Source: Paractinoplanes lichenicola | GTDB taxonomy: Bacteria; Actinomycetota; Actinomycetes; Mycobacteriales; Micromonosporaceae | Length of the DNA: 64,000 nt | Direction: 5' to 3' | NCBI RefSeq assembly: GCF_016785085.1 | Contig: NZ_JAENHO010000002.1 | Location: 310,001 to 374,000 of the forward strand | In this document: in pieces, positions 8,704 through 16,902 of the stretch | Layout of the letters: every line of letters starts with the position of its first letter | Numbering within the stretch: the stretch's first letter is position 1 | Translations under genes and position numbers: made by a program | The notes under the pieces: model-generated | The model's input: only the letters and a program-made list of their open reading frames with translations | The model's database searches: none | What the model was told of the DNA's origin: nothing

Positions 8704-10710
8704 GTGGGCGACTTCCAGCAGTTCGTGACGGATGTGAATGCGCGTCTGTCCGCGATGTCCAAGGACGAGTTGTACGTCGTCGGCGACGGTCTCGACCGCG
8801 ACTCGCTCTGGCTGACCTTCCTCGAGTCGTTCCCCGCCGGCACCAATCTCCGGTTCCGGGAGCGGACCGAGTACGACTGCTCGACCTGCCGCGGGTTCGT
8901 CAAGAATCTCGGCAACGTCGTCGAGATCCACAATGGACACGTCCGTACGGTCTGGTCCGGGGTGTCGGCCGCCGACCCGGTCTTCTCCGTGGTCGCCGCC
9001 GCGCTGGACGAGTTCGTCGGCACGCTGCCGTTGTCCGGCGTCTTCCGGTCCACCGAGGCGCAGTACGGGGCGAAGACGACCCGCTCGCTGCACGACGGCC
9101 AGGTCGAGGTGTGGCACCACCTGCACGGCCAGGTGGCGAAGCGGCATCGCACCCAGGACGTCGGTGCGGCCCGGGGCGCGTTCGACACCGCGGTGCAGGT
9201 GTTCCAGCGGGGCCTGGCCGAGCTGACCCCGGACGCGCTGGACACGGTCGCCGACCTCATCGACTCCAACGCCCTTTACCGCGGTACGGAGCATCTCCGG
9301 GCGGTGACCGAGTTCCGATATCTGCGGAATCAGTGGACGCAGGCCACCGACAAGCGGGCCTTCGTGTACGCCTTCGCCTCGAACCCGGCGGCCCGGTTCC
9401 GCAACACGGTGATCGGCACCCTCGTCCAGGATCTCTCCGCGGGCGTCGGCCTGGAGCAGGCGGTCCGGTCGTTCGAGACGAAGGTGGCGCCGCAGAACTA
9501 CCGGCGCCCGACGGCGTTGATCACCCCCGCCATGGTCAAGGCCGCCATGAAGACCATCGACGAGCTGGGTCTCGAGGAGTCGTTGCAGCGGCGGTTCGCC
9601 CGGCTGTCCGACATCTCGGTCAACAACGTGTTGTGGGTCGACAACGACACCCAGACGCGGATGAAGGACGGCATCGAGGGGCTGCTCATGCGGGCGGCCA
9701 CCAAGCCGGCCGGTGCGGGCCTTCGTGACGCGGAGCCGGAGCGGATTCCGGTGGTCGCGTTCATGAAGGACGTCCTGCCCGGTGCCGCGGCCATCGACCT
9801 CTGGGTCGCCAACAGCCACGAACCGCACTTCGTCAGCCTCACCACCGGCCGGCACCCGGATGCCCCGCGGCTGTTCACGTGGGACAACGACTTCGCCTGG
9901 TCGTACGGCGGCAACGTCACCGACTCGATCAAGGAGAAGGTCAAGCGGGCCGGTGGCAACGTGACCGGCAAGCTGCGGGTGAGCCTGTCCTGGTTCAACC
10001 ATGACGACCTCGACCTGCACGTGTTCGAGCCCAACGGCGACCACATCTGGTACAAGGACAAGCGCGACAAGCTCGACGTCGACATGAACGCGGGCGGACG
10101 GTTCACCCGCGAGCCGGTCGAGAACGTCACCTGGGCCGGCAAGATCGCCGACGGCGAGTACCGGATCGAGGTCAACCAGTTCAACAAGCGGGAGAGCGCC
10201 CACGCCGGCTTCGTGATCGAGACCGAGAGCAACGGCAAGCTGGAGCATTACAGCCACGAGCGGGCGGTCGGCCACAAGGAGACAGTCGAGGTGGGCCGGA
10301 TGACGGTCGCCGGCGAGGTGATCACCGCTTTCCGGCCGGGGAAGGACATGCGGGCGGGCAGCGCCGGTCAGGAGCTGTGGGGCATCACCACCGAGCAGTT
10401 CGTGCCGGTGTCCACCATCATGTATTCGCCGAACTACTTCGACGACAACGAGGTCGGCAACCGCCACTACTTCTTCATGCTGAAGGGGTGCGTGAACGAC
10501 CAGCCGGCCCGGGGCATCTACAACGAGTTCCTCCGCGGCGACCTGCAGCCGCACCGCAAGGTGTTCGAGGTGCTCGGCGACCGCACCAAGTGCGAGCCGT
10601 CGGAGGATCAGCTCTCCGGTGTCGGCTTCAGCTCCACGGTCCGCAACTCCGTGGTCGCCAAGGTGACGATGACCGGCGGCCGGCGCCGCCTGATCAGCAT
10701 CCAGTTCTGA
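8704..10710 (+). CDS. Large cytosolic protein with DUF2135/YfaP-like domain
   Basis: 668 aa from the GTG at 8704, preceded by AAGGGGGA. No signal peptide or membrane segment is seen. A CxxC (Cys59, Cys62, in DCSTCRGF) suggests a metal or redox site. Residues about 420-520 hold the beta-rich signature LDLHVFEPNGDHIW, LDVDMNAGG, PVENVTW and YRIEVNQF, which matches my memory of the DUF2135/YfaP pattern (LDLHV..P.G, LDVD, P.NI). The rest is mixed helical and unrecognised. It is followed after 17 bases by a small helical gene with its own GTG, so the two form a unit. Function unknown; a structural or stress/phage-related role is possible but not shown. Confidence 0.7.
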   Translation: MGDFQQFVTDVNARLSAMSKDELYVVGDGLDRDSLWLTFLESFPAGTNLRFRERTEYDCSTCRGFVKNLGNVVEIHNGHVRTVWSGVSAADPVFSVVAAALDEFVGTLPLSGVFRSTEAQYGAKTTRSLHDGQVEVWHHLHGQVAKRHRTQDVGAARGAFDTAVQVFQRGLAELTPDALDTVADLIDSNALYRGTEHLRAVTEFRYLRNQWTQATDKRAFVYAFASNPAARFRNTVIGTLVQDLSAGVGLEQAVRSFETKVAPQNYRRPTALITPAMVKAAMKTIDELGLEESLQRRFARLSDISVNNVLWVDNDTQTRMKDGIEGLLMRAATKPAGAGLRDAEPERIPVVAFMKDVLPGAAAIDLWVANSHEPHFVSLTTGRHPDAPRLFTWDNDFAWSYGGNVTDSIKEKVKRAGGNVTGKLRVSLSWFNHDDLDLHVFEPNGDHIWYKDKRDKLDVDMNAGGRFTREPVENVTWAGKIADGEYRIEVNQFNKRESAHAGFVIETESNGKLEHYSHERAVGHKETVEVGRMTVAGEVITAFRPGKDMRAGSAGQELWGITTEQFVPVSTIMYSPNYFDDNEVGNRHYFFMLKGCVNDQPARGIYNEFLRGDLQPHRKVFEVLGDRTKCEPSEDQLSGVGFSSTVRNSVVAKVTMTGGRRRLISIQF

Positions 10711-10727
10711 GACGTGAGAGAGGCATC

Positions 10728-11123
10728 GTGACCATCTTCGAGAAGGCCACCCGCGAGAAGTTCCGCTATCCGTCGGCCAAGGGCCTGCTGACCACGGAAC
10801 AGCTGTGGGAGCTGCCGCTGACCGCCAAGTCCGGCTTCAGCCTCGACGACGTGGCCAAGGCCGTCAACGCCGAGCTCAAGGCCGTCGACACCGAGTCGTT
10901 CGTGGCCACCGAGGCCAACCCGGCCAAGGCGATCCTGGAGACCAAGCTGGAGGTCGTCAAGCGCGTCATCGCCGTCCGCCTCGCGGAGGACCAGGCGGCG
11001 AAGGCGGCGGCGGCCAAGAAGCTCGAGAAGGAGAAGCTGATCGCCGTCCTGGGCCGCAAGCAGGACGCGGTCCTGGAAAACCTGACCGAGGCCGAGCTGC
11101 TGGCCCGGATCAACAACCTGTAG
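10728..11123 (+). CDS. Small helical partner protein of unknown function
   Basis: 131 aa from the GTG at 10728, with GAGAGAGG upstream. The N-terminal pattern is MTIFEKATREKFRYPSAKG, then a TTEQLWELPLT segment, a predicted helix-rich middle and a long charged Ala/Lys/Glu helix (about residues 80-131) ending in EAELLARINNL, which looks like a coiled coil. I recall a family of similar small proteins without assigned function in varied bacteria and their mobile elements, but cannot verify this here. It is tightly linked to the DUF2135-like gene and probably co-translated. Convergent with the TetR gene, which ends 16 bases downstream. Confidence 0.65.
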   Translation: MTIFEKATREKFRYPSAKGLLTTEQLWELPLTAKSGFSLDDVAKAVNAELKAVDTESFVATEANPAKAILETKLEVVKRVIAVRLAEDQAAKAAAAKKLEKEKLIAVLGRKQDAVLENLTEAELLARINNL

Positions 11124-11138
11124 CCGACCGCCTATGCC

Positions 11139-11795
11139 CTAGCGGGCCAGGCGGTCCAGCAACTCGCCGAGCAACGTGCGCTCGCCCGGGGTGAGGCCGG
11201 CCGGGTCGTGGTCGACCAGCGCCCGCAACGTCAGCGCGGCGCTGGCCCGGGTCGCCGGGGCGTCGGCGGAGGGTGTGTGCAGGACCCCGGCCAGCGCGGC
11301 CTCGCGCACCCGCTCGGACAGTCCGAAGTCCGGCTCCGGCTGACTGATCAGGGTGAGCGTGACGCCGATGTTGGCGGCGAACAGCTGCTCGGCCGCGTCC
11401 TCCGCCGGCACCTTGAGCAGGCCCTGGGTGGCCGCGGCGGTGAACCGCTCCCGCAACGCGGCGTGCGCCGGAGCGGTGACGGCGCAGGGCTTCCCCGGCT
11501 CGGCCCGGCCGTAGAGCAACCCGTAGAACGACGGGTGCTCCAGCCCGAACCGCACGTGCTTGTCCCAGCCCTCGCGCAGGTCGCCCAGCGGATCGCCGGA
11601 ACTCTCGACCGCCGTGTACTGGGTGAAGCCGTGATTCGCCACGGCGTCGATCAGGCCCTGCTTGCTGCCGAAGTGGTGATACAGCGTCGGGGCCTGCACC
11701 CCGGCGCGTTCGCACACCGCCCTGGTGGACACCGTGGCGCCGCTCTCCAACAACTCCGCCGCTGCCAGCAATAGGCGATCCCGTGCGTTCTGCAT
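11139..11795 (-). CDS. TetR-family transcriptional regulator
   Basis: 218 aa from the ATG at 11795 (MQNARDRLLLAAAELLES); an upstream in-frame extension would run through the operator and is unlikely. The N-terminal HTH reads TRAVCERAGVQAPTLYHHFGSK, followed by a helical ligand domain. The gene is divergent from the SDR-SnoaL gene; the 58-base gap holds an inverted repeat at 11813-11838, so it probably represses both itself and the oxidoreductase. The ligand is unknown but may be the SDR substrate. Confidence 0.85.
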   Translation of the reverse strand: MQNARDRLLLAAAELLESGATVSTRAVCERAGVQAPTLYHHFGSKQGLIDAVANHGFTQYTAVESSGDPLGDLREGWDKHVRFGLEHPSFYGLLYGRAEPGKPCAVTAPAHAALRERFTAAATQGLLKVPAEDAAEQLFAANIGVTLTLISQPEPDFGLSERVREAALAGVLHTPSADAPATRASAALTLRALVDHDPAGLTPGERTLLGELLDRLAR

Positions 11796-11812
11796 GCTTG
11801 CTACAGTACACG

Positions 11813-11838
11813 CTATAGCGCTACATTGCGCTCTATAG
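11813..11838. promoter_or_regulatory. Putative TetR operator
   Basis: CTATAGCGC and GCGCTCTATAG form an imperfect dyad around TACATT, inside the divergent gap between the TetR and SDR genes. The left arm lies in a perfect decamer CGCTATAGCG (11811-11820). Position and symmetry fit an autoregulatory TetR site overlapping both promoters. Confidence 0.6.
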
Positions 11839-11853
11839 CGAAGGGAGAAGTCC

Positions 11854-13017
11854 ATGAGGACTTGGTTCATCACGGGGGCCACGCCCGGCGGGTTCGGCCT
11901 GGTCTACGCCGAGGCGGCGCTGCGCCAGGGCGATCAGGTCGCGGTGACCGCGCGCCGCCCCGCCGAACTGCGGGAATGGGCCGAACCGTACGGCGACCGG
12001 GTGCTGGTTCTCCCGCTCGACGTCACCGATGCCGAGCAGGTGCGTACGGCGGTGAAGGCGGCGGAGGAACAGTTCGGCCGCATCGACGTGCTGGTCAACA
12101 ACGCGGGCCGTGGCTGGTTCGGCTCGGTCGAGGGGTCGCCCGACGAGACGATCCGCCGCACGTTCGACCTCAACCTGTTCGCCGTGGCCGACGTGATCCG
12201 CGCGGTCCTGCCCGGCATGCGGGCCCGCGGCGAGGGCTGGATCGTCACCATGTCGTCGGTGGCCGGCCTCGTCGGCGCACAGGGCTTCGGCTACTACACG
12301 GCGGCGAAGTTCGCGCTCGAAGGACTGTCGGAGACCCTGCGCCAGGAGGTCGAGCCGTTCGGTATCCGCGTGCTCGTCGTGGAGCCGGGAGCCTTCCGCA
12401 CCCGGGCCTACGCCGGCTTCCAGAACGAGCCCGTCAACGAGACCGTCGACGCCTACGTGCCGATGGTCGAGAGCGTCAAGGCGGCATTCGTGGACCAGAA
12501 CGGCAACCAGGCCGGCGATCCCGTACGCGGGGTGCAGGCCGTGATCACCGCGATGAACGCACCCGTGCCACCGCAACGGCTCGTGCTCGGCAACTCCGGT
12601 TACGACGTCGTCGTCGCGACGCACGAGAACGCACTGGCGGAGCTACGCGCGAACGAGAAGCTTTCGCGCAGCGCGGACTTCGACGACATCGCCCTGCCCA
12701 AGGCCGTCGAGAAGTTCGTCGCGGCCACCAACGCGCACGACACGGACGCGCTGGCCGCGGTCTTCAGCGACAGTGCCGCCGTACGGGATGACGGGAAAAC
12801 CTGGACCGGCGAGGCCGAGATCCGCGACTGGATCCGGGGACACCTGATCGATCCCCGGATCGTGCTCACGCCGGCCTCGTTCGCGGGCGACCGGCTGGTG
12901 GCCTCCGGGGACGGTGACTTCCCGGGCGGCCCGTTGTCCTTCGCGTTCGTCTTCGGCATCAAGAACGACCAGATCACCGACCTCGCGATCGAACCCGTCC
13001 GAGCCGCCGGGTCGTAG
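11854..13017 (+). CDS. Short-chain dehydrogenase fused to a SnoaL-like domain
   Basis: 387 aa. Residues 1-250 are a classical SDR: cofactor loop TGATPGGFG (positions 7-15, a variant of TGxxxGxG), NNAG, SSVAG with the catalytic Ser and YYTAAK with Tyr/Lys. Residues about 280-387 (from ALPKAVEKFVAATNAHDTD) look like a SnoaL/NTF2 domain, normally a separate small cyclase, isomerase or ligand-binding protein. Separate SDR proteins are about 250-280 aa, so this is a real fusion with continuous frame. RBS GGGAGAAG lies just upstream. Probably controlled by the divergent TetR gene. Substrate unknown. Confidence 0.85.
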   Translation: MRTWFITGATPGGFGLVYAEAALRQGDQVAVTARRPAELREWAEPYGDRVLVLPLDVTDAEQVRTAVKAAEEQFGRIDVLVNNAGRGWFGSVEGSPDETIRRTFDLNLFAVADVIRAVLPGMRARGEGWIVTMSSVAGLVGAQGFGYYTAAKFALEGLSETLRQEVEPFGIRVLVVEPGAFRTRAYAGFQNEPVNETVDAYVPMVESVKAAFVDQNGNQAGDPVRGVQAVITAMNAPVPPQRLVLGNSGYDVVVATHENALAELRANEKLSRSADFDDIALPKAVEKFVAATNAHDTDALAAVFSDSAAVRDDGKTWTGEAEIRDWIRGHLIDPRIVLTPASFAGDRLVASGDGDFPGGPLSFAFVFGIKNDQITDLAIEPVRAAGS

Positions 13018-13026
13018 GTTGGTGCC

Positions 13027-14070
13027 GTGATTCGGATCGAGTTGGACCGTTCGGCCACGGCGTCGATGAGGATCGGGGTCAGCCAGTTCTCCGAGCTCGT
13101 CGGCGCGGTCGAGCTGCTGAGCCGGGGCCGCTCGGCGGTGCCGTGGCCGTATTCGCAATGGGCGCGACATGCGGGTGCCGTGCTGGACTCGACGGCGGCC
13201 GATGCGCCGCTCCGGGTCTATGGCCGGCTGCTGGCCGTGCGGGCCCGGCAACGGACGCCGGACGTGTTCCACCCGCTGGCGGACTCCCCGGCGCCCAGCG
13301 TCGAGGAGGAGCTCGAGGTGCTGTGCGCGACGCCCCGGTCGACGATCGACGCGCAGTTCGCCGAGCACTTCCCGGCCGGGGCACCGGATTGGCTGGCCGG
13401 CTATCAGCGGGACCCGGCTCGATCGTTCACGCTGCTGGCCGAGAGCCTGTTCGATTTCTGGCAGCGGGCGCTGCGGCCGTTCTGGTCACGGATGCGCTCG
13501 GCACTCGACGAGGAGATCCTCCGCCGCGGCCGGGTCATCGCGACGGCCGGGCCGGAGGCTGTTCTCAGCGACCTGCACGGCGGGACGCGGTGGGCACGGC
13601 CGGTGCTGAGCCTGCCCAAGGCGAAGGAGTCCCGGCTGGCCGCCGACGGCCGCCGGTTGCTGCTGGTGCCGATGCTGTTCGCCGATCAACGAGTCGGCTG
13701 CTCGACCGACGACGCCGCGGTCCTGCGACTGACGTACCAGTGTCGCGGTGCGGCGGCGCTCGCGTCCGAACCGGACCGCCGAGACGTACGGGGTCCGGAT
13801 CGGATGGGCGCCCTGCTCGGTTCGCGCCGCGCGTTGATCCTGCGGGCGTTGACGACGCCGGCGACGACGTCCGGGCTCGCCTCCGGGCTCGGATTGCCCG
13901 CCAGCACGGTGTCCGAGCAGCTGGCGGCCCTGCACGGCGCCGGTGTCGTGCGCAAGGTCCGGGCCGGTCGGCAGGTGTTCTACGCCCTCGAACCGGCCGG
14001 GCGGGCGTTGTTGGAGGTGTTCGAGCAGCCGGGCCACGATTCGGCCACGGCGAATCGTTTCACCGCCTGA
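13027..14070 (+). CDS. DUF5937/ArsR-type winged-helix regulator
   Basis: 347 aa from a GTG at 13027, only 9 bases after the SDR stop. Residues 1-240 form a large N-terminal domain of the DUF5937 type common in actinobacterial ArsR-like regulators (rich in Trp/Arg, e.g. VPWPYSQWARHA). Residues about 262-335 are a winged helix: LGSRRALILRALTTPATTSG, then LGLPASTVSEQLAALHGAG as recognition helix and a wing RAGRQVFYAL. No ArsR metal Cys motif is visible, so the signal is probably not a metal. The O-methyltransferase gene follows after 56 bases and may be its target. Confidence 0.8.
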   Translation: MIRIELDRSATASMRIGVSQFSELVGAVELLSRGRSAVPWPYSQWARHAGAVLDSTAADAPLRVYGRLLAVRARQRTPDVFHPLADSPAPSVEEELEVLCATPRSTIDAQFAEHFPAGAPDWLAGYQRDPARSFTLLAESLFDFWQRALRPFWSRMRSALDEEILRRGRVIATAGPEAVLSDLHGGTRWARPVLSLPKAKESRLAADGRRLLLVPMLFADQRVGCSTDDAAVLRLTYQCRGAAALASEPDRRDVRGPDRMGALLGSRRALILRALTTPATTSGLASGLGLPASTVSEQLAALHGAGVVRKVRAGRQVFYALEPAGRALLEVFEQPGHDSATANRFTA

Positions 14071-14126
14071 CCCCCGCGCGCCTAGCGTCGCTCCGACAGC
14101 AGACGCACTGCGAGAGGCCTCATGCC

Positions 14127-14798
14127 GTGACCACAGCGGACCAGCAGACCTGGACGTCCGTAGACAAGTATTTCGACGCCGCCCTGATCGGCTCCGACCC
14201 CGTCATCGTCGAGGTCGAGCGGGCCAGTGAGAAGGCGGGGCTGCCCCCGATCAGCGTGTCGGCGGCCCAAGGCAAATTCCTGCACCTCCTGATCCGTGGC
14301 GCCCGGGCCCAGCGGATCCTGGAGGTCGGCACTCTCGGCGGCCACAGCGCCGTCTGGATGGCTCGGGCGATCCGGTCACCCGGACGCATCATCACCTTCG
14401 AGTTGGATCCCCTGCACGCCGAGGTCGCCCGGGCCGCCGTCGATCAGGCCGGCGTCGGAGATCTCGTGGAGATCCGGGTCGGGCCGGCAGCCGACGGCCT
14501 GGCGGCGCTCGTCGACGAGTACCCGGAACCGTTCGACTTCGTCTTCATCGATGCGGACAAGGCGTCCAACGCGATCTACCTGGACTACGCGGTTCGGCTC
14601 GGCCACCCGGGCACCGTCATCGTGGTCGACAACGTCGTACGCGAAGGCCGTGTCCTGCACGCCACCGACGAGGGATCGGAAGGGGTACGCCGGCTCGTCG
14701 ACATGCTGGCCAACCGCAACGACGTCGAGGCGGTGGCCATCCAGACAGTCGGCGAAAGAGGCTACGACGGCTTCATCCTCGCCGTCGTAGGCTCCTAG
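14127..14798 (+). CDS. Class I SAM-dependent O-methyltransferase
   Basis: 223 aa from the GTG at 14127 with AGAGG upstream. SAM-binding motif ILEVGTLGGHSAVWMA and the acidic FVFIDADKASN are those of the cation-dependent catechol/caffeoyl-CoA O-methyltransferase family; VIVVDNVVREG is the third motif carrying metal-binding Asp/Asn. It methylates a hydroxyl, probably of a catechol-like small molecule. The preceding regulator and the SDR-SnoaL gene suggest a small aromatic-modification or detoxification cluster. A strong terminator follows immediately. Confidence 0.85.
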   Translation: MTTADQQTWTSVDKYFDAALIGSDPVIVEVERASEKAGLPPISVSAAQGKFLHLLIRGARAQRILEVGTLGGHSAVWMARAIRSPGRIITFELDPLHAEVARAAVDQAGVGDLVEIRVGPAADGLAALVDEYPEPFDFVFIDADKASNAIYLDYAVRLGHPGTVIVVDNVVREGRVLHATDEGSEGVRRLVDMLANRNDVEAVAIQTVGERGYDGFILAVVGS

Positions 14799-14809
14799 GG
14801 CATACGAAA

Positions 14810-14836
14810 GGGCCCTGGTCATCATGACTAGGGCCC
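14810..14836. terminator. Bidirectional terminator
   Basis: A 13-base arm GGGCCCTGGTCAT pairs with ATGACTAGGGCCC with one G-T wobble, lying between the convergent methyltransferase and exported-protein genes. It can serve both strands. Confidence 0.75.
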
Positions 14837-14855
14837 GTCGTGGTGGAGCGGATCG

Positions 14856-15392
14856 TCAGCCGGCGGTCACGGGTGCCGGCACGTACGGGCGGGCGTCGTG
14901 CAGCGAGCCGGTGGTCGAGCGGAACAGCGCCGGAAAGTCGGCGGTGGCGGTGCCGACCCTGACGTGGCCCAGGGTCGAGACGATCTGCGCGTACGGCTGC
15001 GGGGCCGCCGACGACTGGAAGCCGATGGTGACGATCTCGGTCGCACCGGCGGGGACGCTGACCGCGAGCCCGCAGTTGACGATCGTGCGGTTGTCGTCGG
15101 TGTAGTCGAAGATGCACCCGTCGGCGCCGTCGAAGCTGTTGAAGTCGAAGGTGTTCGCGACAGGCTCGGTGATGGAGATGCCGCTGTTCAACGGCTGCTC
15201 GGAGTTGTTCTTGATCGCGATGTCGATGCTGCCCGTGTGATCACCCTGCGCCCGCGGGTTGAAGATCAACGGCCCGACCGTGACGGTCGGCTGGGCGACC
15301 GCGGCCGGTGCGGCCTGGGCGGCGAGCGCGCCACCGAGCAGGGCGGCGGTGATGGCAAGCGCGATGGCGCCCGCACGCAGAGGGGTACGCAA
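14856..15392 (-). CDS. Exported protein of unknown function
   Basis: 178 aa. A typical Sec signal peptide (RTPLRAGAIALAITAALLGG, Ala-rich cleavage near residue 28) is followed by a mature part that looks entirely beta-rich, with an immunoglobulin-like flavour (VTVGPLIFNP, IDIAIKNNS, TEIVTIGFQSS). Two cysteines (in DGCIFDY and VNCGLAV) could form a disulphide. No catalytic motif is seen. Probably a small secreted beta-sandwich protein. Stands alone, with a terminator at 14810-14836 downstream. Confidence 0.7.
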   Translation of the reverse strand: MRTPLRAGAIALAITAALLGGALAAQAAPAAVAQPTVTVGPLIFNPRAQGDHTGSIDIAIKNNSEQPLNSGISITEPVANTFDFNSFDGADGCIFDYTDDNRTIVNCGLAVSVPAGATEIVTIGFQSSAAPQPYAQIVSTLGHVRVGTATADFPALFRSTTGSLHDARPYVPAPVTAG

Positions 15393-15498
15393 AACTTCTC
15401 TCCTCGTGTCGACTCCCGTTCGGCCGGGACAAAGTGACGCCGGCCGATCGACTCAGCGGACAGATTAGCAGCGATCATCGTCCATGTTCGCTCTGGTG

Positions 15499-15555
15499 CA
15501 AGCCGCCCCTTTGCTTTGGCGCGAGCCGCCCCTTTGTTTTGGCGTGAGCCGCCCC
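15499..15555. repeat. 23-bp tandem repeat, about 2.5 copies
   Basis: Units 15499-15521, 15522-15544 and a partial 15545-15555 share the core GAGCCGCCCCTTTG and TTTTGGCG, differing at two or three positions. Lies between the exported-protein start (15392) and the end of the membrane-protein gene (15577). No coding role seen. Confidence 0.75.
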
Positions 15556-15576
15556 GAGCGCCCGCTGACCGGCGGG

Positions 15577-16146
15577 TCAGGCCCGGGCCGCCGCGACGAT
15601 CGCGGCCAGGAGGAAGGGGACCAGGCCGACGAGCCAGACCGTGCGCTGCCTGGTCGCCTCGCGCGACTCCAGCACCCGCACGGCGATCGCGGCGATGATG
15701 AGGGCGAGCACACCCCAGCCCATGCCGCCCTCCAGAGACGCGGCTTCCGGCCTGGTCACCACCTCGGGCGGGCCGTTGCCGCGGCCCGAGTGGCTGGGGG
15801 CCGGCATCCACAGGATGGACACCGCGAGGATCGAACAGAGCACCGCATAGCCGGCCACGTACCAGTCTGGGTGGCCCTTCGGCTCCCGATCCCCGGTCCA
15901 GAAGTATTTGAACAGCTGCCAGCAGCCCAGCGGCACAGCAACCAGCAGGACACCGACGACCGCCATCGCCCGGTTGTCGCACCCGGTCAGCGAACAGGCG
16001 CTGCTGACCGTCGCGTCGCGGACGGCTTGCGCGTTCGAGGCGGGGCCGAAGTAGAGAATGCCGGCCAACGCCAACGCGCCGAAAGTGATCCCGAGCAGCG
16101 AGAGGATCGCCCAGCTGCCGTTCCAGGCCTTGTGCATCTTCGACAT
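15577..16146 (-). CDS. Four-helix membrane protein of unknown function
   Basis: 189 aa with hydrophobic segments at about residues 12-34, 62-82, 95-112 and 145-185 (the last possibly two). Charged loops include FKYFWTGDREPKGHPDW. Two Cys in the first extracytoplasmic loop (SACSLTGCDN) could pair. No family recognised. Divergent from the sigma-factor gene, with the 21-bp repeats at 16208-16287 lying in the shared upstream region. Confidence 0.65.
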   Translation of the reverse strand: MSKMHKAWNGSWAILSLLGITFGALALAGILYFGPASNAQAVRDATVSSACSLTGCDNRAMAVVGVLLVAVPLGCWQLFKYFWTGDREPKGHPDWYVAGYAVLCSILAVSILWMPAPSHSGRGNGPPEVVTRPEAASLEGGMGWGVLALIIAAIAVRVLESREATRQRTVWLVGLVPFLLAAIVAAARA

Positions 16147-16207
16147 CGATCAAGAAGCTTACGAGACCAGATATCCGGACCCAGCAAGCGGCGTGGTCGC
16201 GCTGGGT

Positions 16208-16287
16208 CTACTTGGGCGCTTTCGATGTTCACTTGAGCGCATTCGATGTTTGCTTGGGCGCTTTCGATGTTTACTTGGGCGCTTTCG
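16208..16287. repeat. 21-bp tandem repeat, four copies, in a divergent promoter region
   Basis: Units 16208-16228, 16229-16249, 16250-16270 and a shortened 16271-16287 share ACTTGGGCGCTTTCGATGTT with few changes. They sit between the divergent membrane-protein and sigma-factor genes, 88 bases upstream of the sigma start. Two helical turns per unit would place repeated protein-binding sites on one face of the DNA, so an iterated operator is possible. Confidence 0.8.
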
Positions 16288-16374
16288 CTCAGCATCGATC
16301 TTTGCGCCGGTGTAATCCGCGGCACCCGCGCCGACAAGTACCCGCTGTCCGAGTGAGCTACTTGCGGAGGTGCC

Positions 16375-16893
16375 ATGCAAGATCCCGAGGCACGGGTAAC
16401 GGAACTCTTCCGGCGACATGCCGACGACATCCACGCGTACGCCTCGTGGCGGGTCGGCCGCCAGGACGCCTCAGACGTGGTGGGCGAGGTCTTCCTCGTC
16501 GCTTGGCGGTCGCTCGACCGGATCCGGGCGGGTGAGGAGCGGGCGTGGCTCTTCGGCGTCGCCCGCAAAGTGGTGCTGTCCCGGCACCGGCAGAGCGCCG
16601 CGTCGACGGCGGTCGAGGGCCGGATCGCCCGGGAGCCGGTCGGCGCCGGCCGGCTCGACGACGACGTCGCCCTGCGCGACCAGGTGCACCGGGCGCTGGC
16701 GGCACTGCGCGAGGCGGACCGCGAGGTGCTGATCACCGGAATCTGGTTCGACCTGAGCCCGGCGGAGGCCGCCAAGGTGCTGGACGTCTCCCGGCCCACC
16801 TATCTGGTGCGCCTGCACCGCGCCCGCAAACGGTTCCGGGCGGCCTACGAGTCGACCGCGCCGAAGCCCGCCCGCAACCCGTTGGCAGTGTGA
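16375..16893 (+). CDS. ECF-type RNA polymerase sigma factor
   Basis: 172 aa with GGAGG upstream of the ATG. Region 2 covers residues about 8-75 (FRRHADDIHAYASWRVG, VVGEVFLVAW) and region 4 about 105-160 (ALREADREVLITGIWFDLSP, then EAAKVLDVSRPTYLVRLHRA as the HTH). The signature is typical of a short ECF sigma factor. The gene 9 bases downstream encodes a single-TM protein, its probable anti-sigma or partner. The repeats upstream could be the autoregulated promoter region. Confidence 0.87.
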   Translation: MQDPEARVTELFRRHADDIHAYASWRVGRQDASDVVGEVFLVAWRSLDRIRAGEERAWLFGVARKVVLSRHRQSAASTAVEGRIAREPVGAGRLDDDVALRDQVHRALAALREADREVLITGIWFDLSPAEAAKVLDVSRPTYLVRLHRARKRFRAAYESTAPKPARNPLAV

Positions 16894-16902
16894 GGAGACC
16901 TC

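Noticed and set aside
16208..16287. Possible CRISPR-like array
   Set aside because: Repeats are contiguous with no unique spacers and no cas genes are near.
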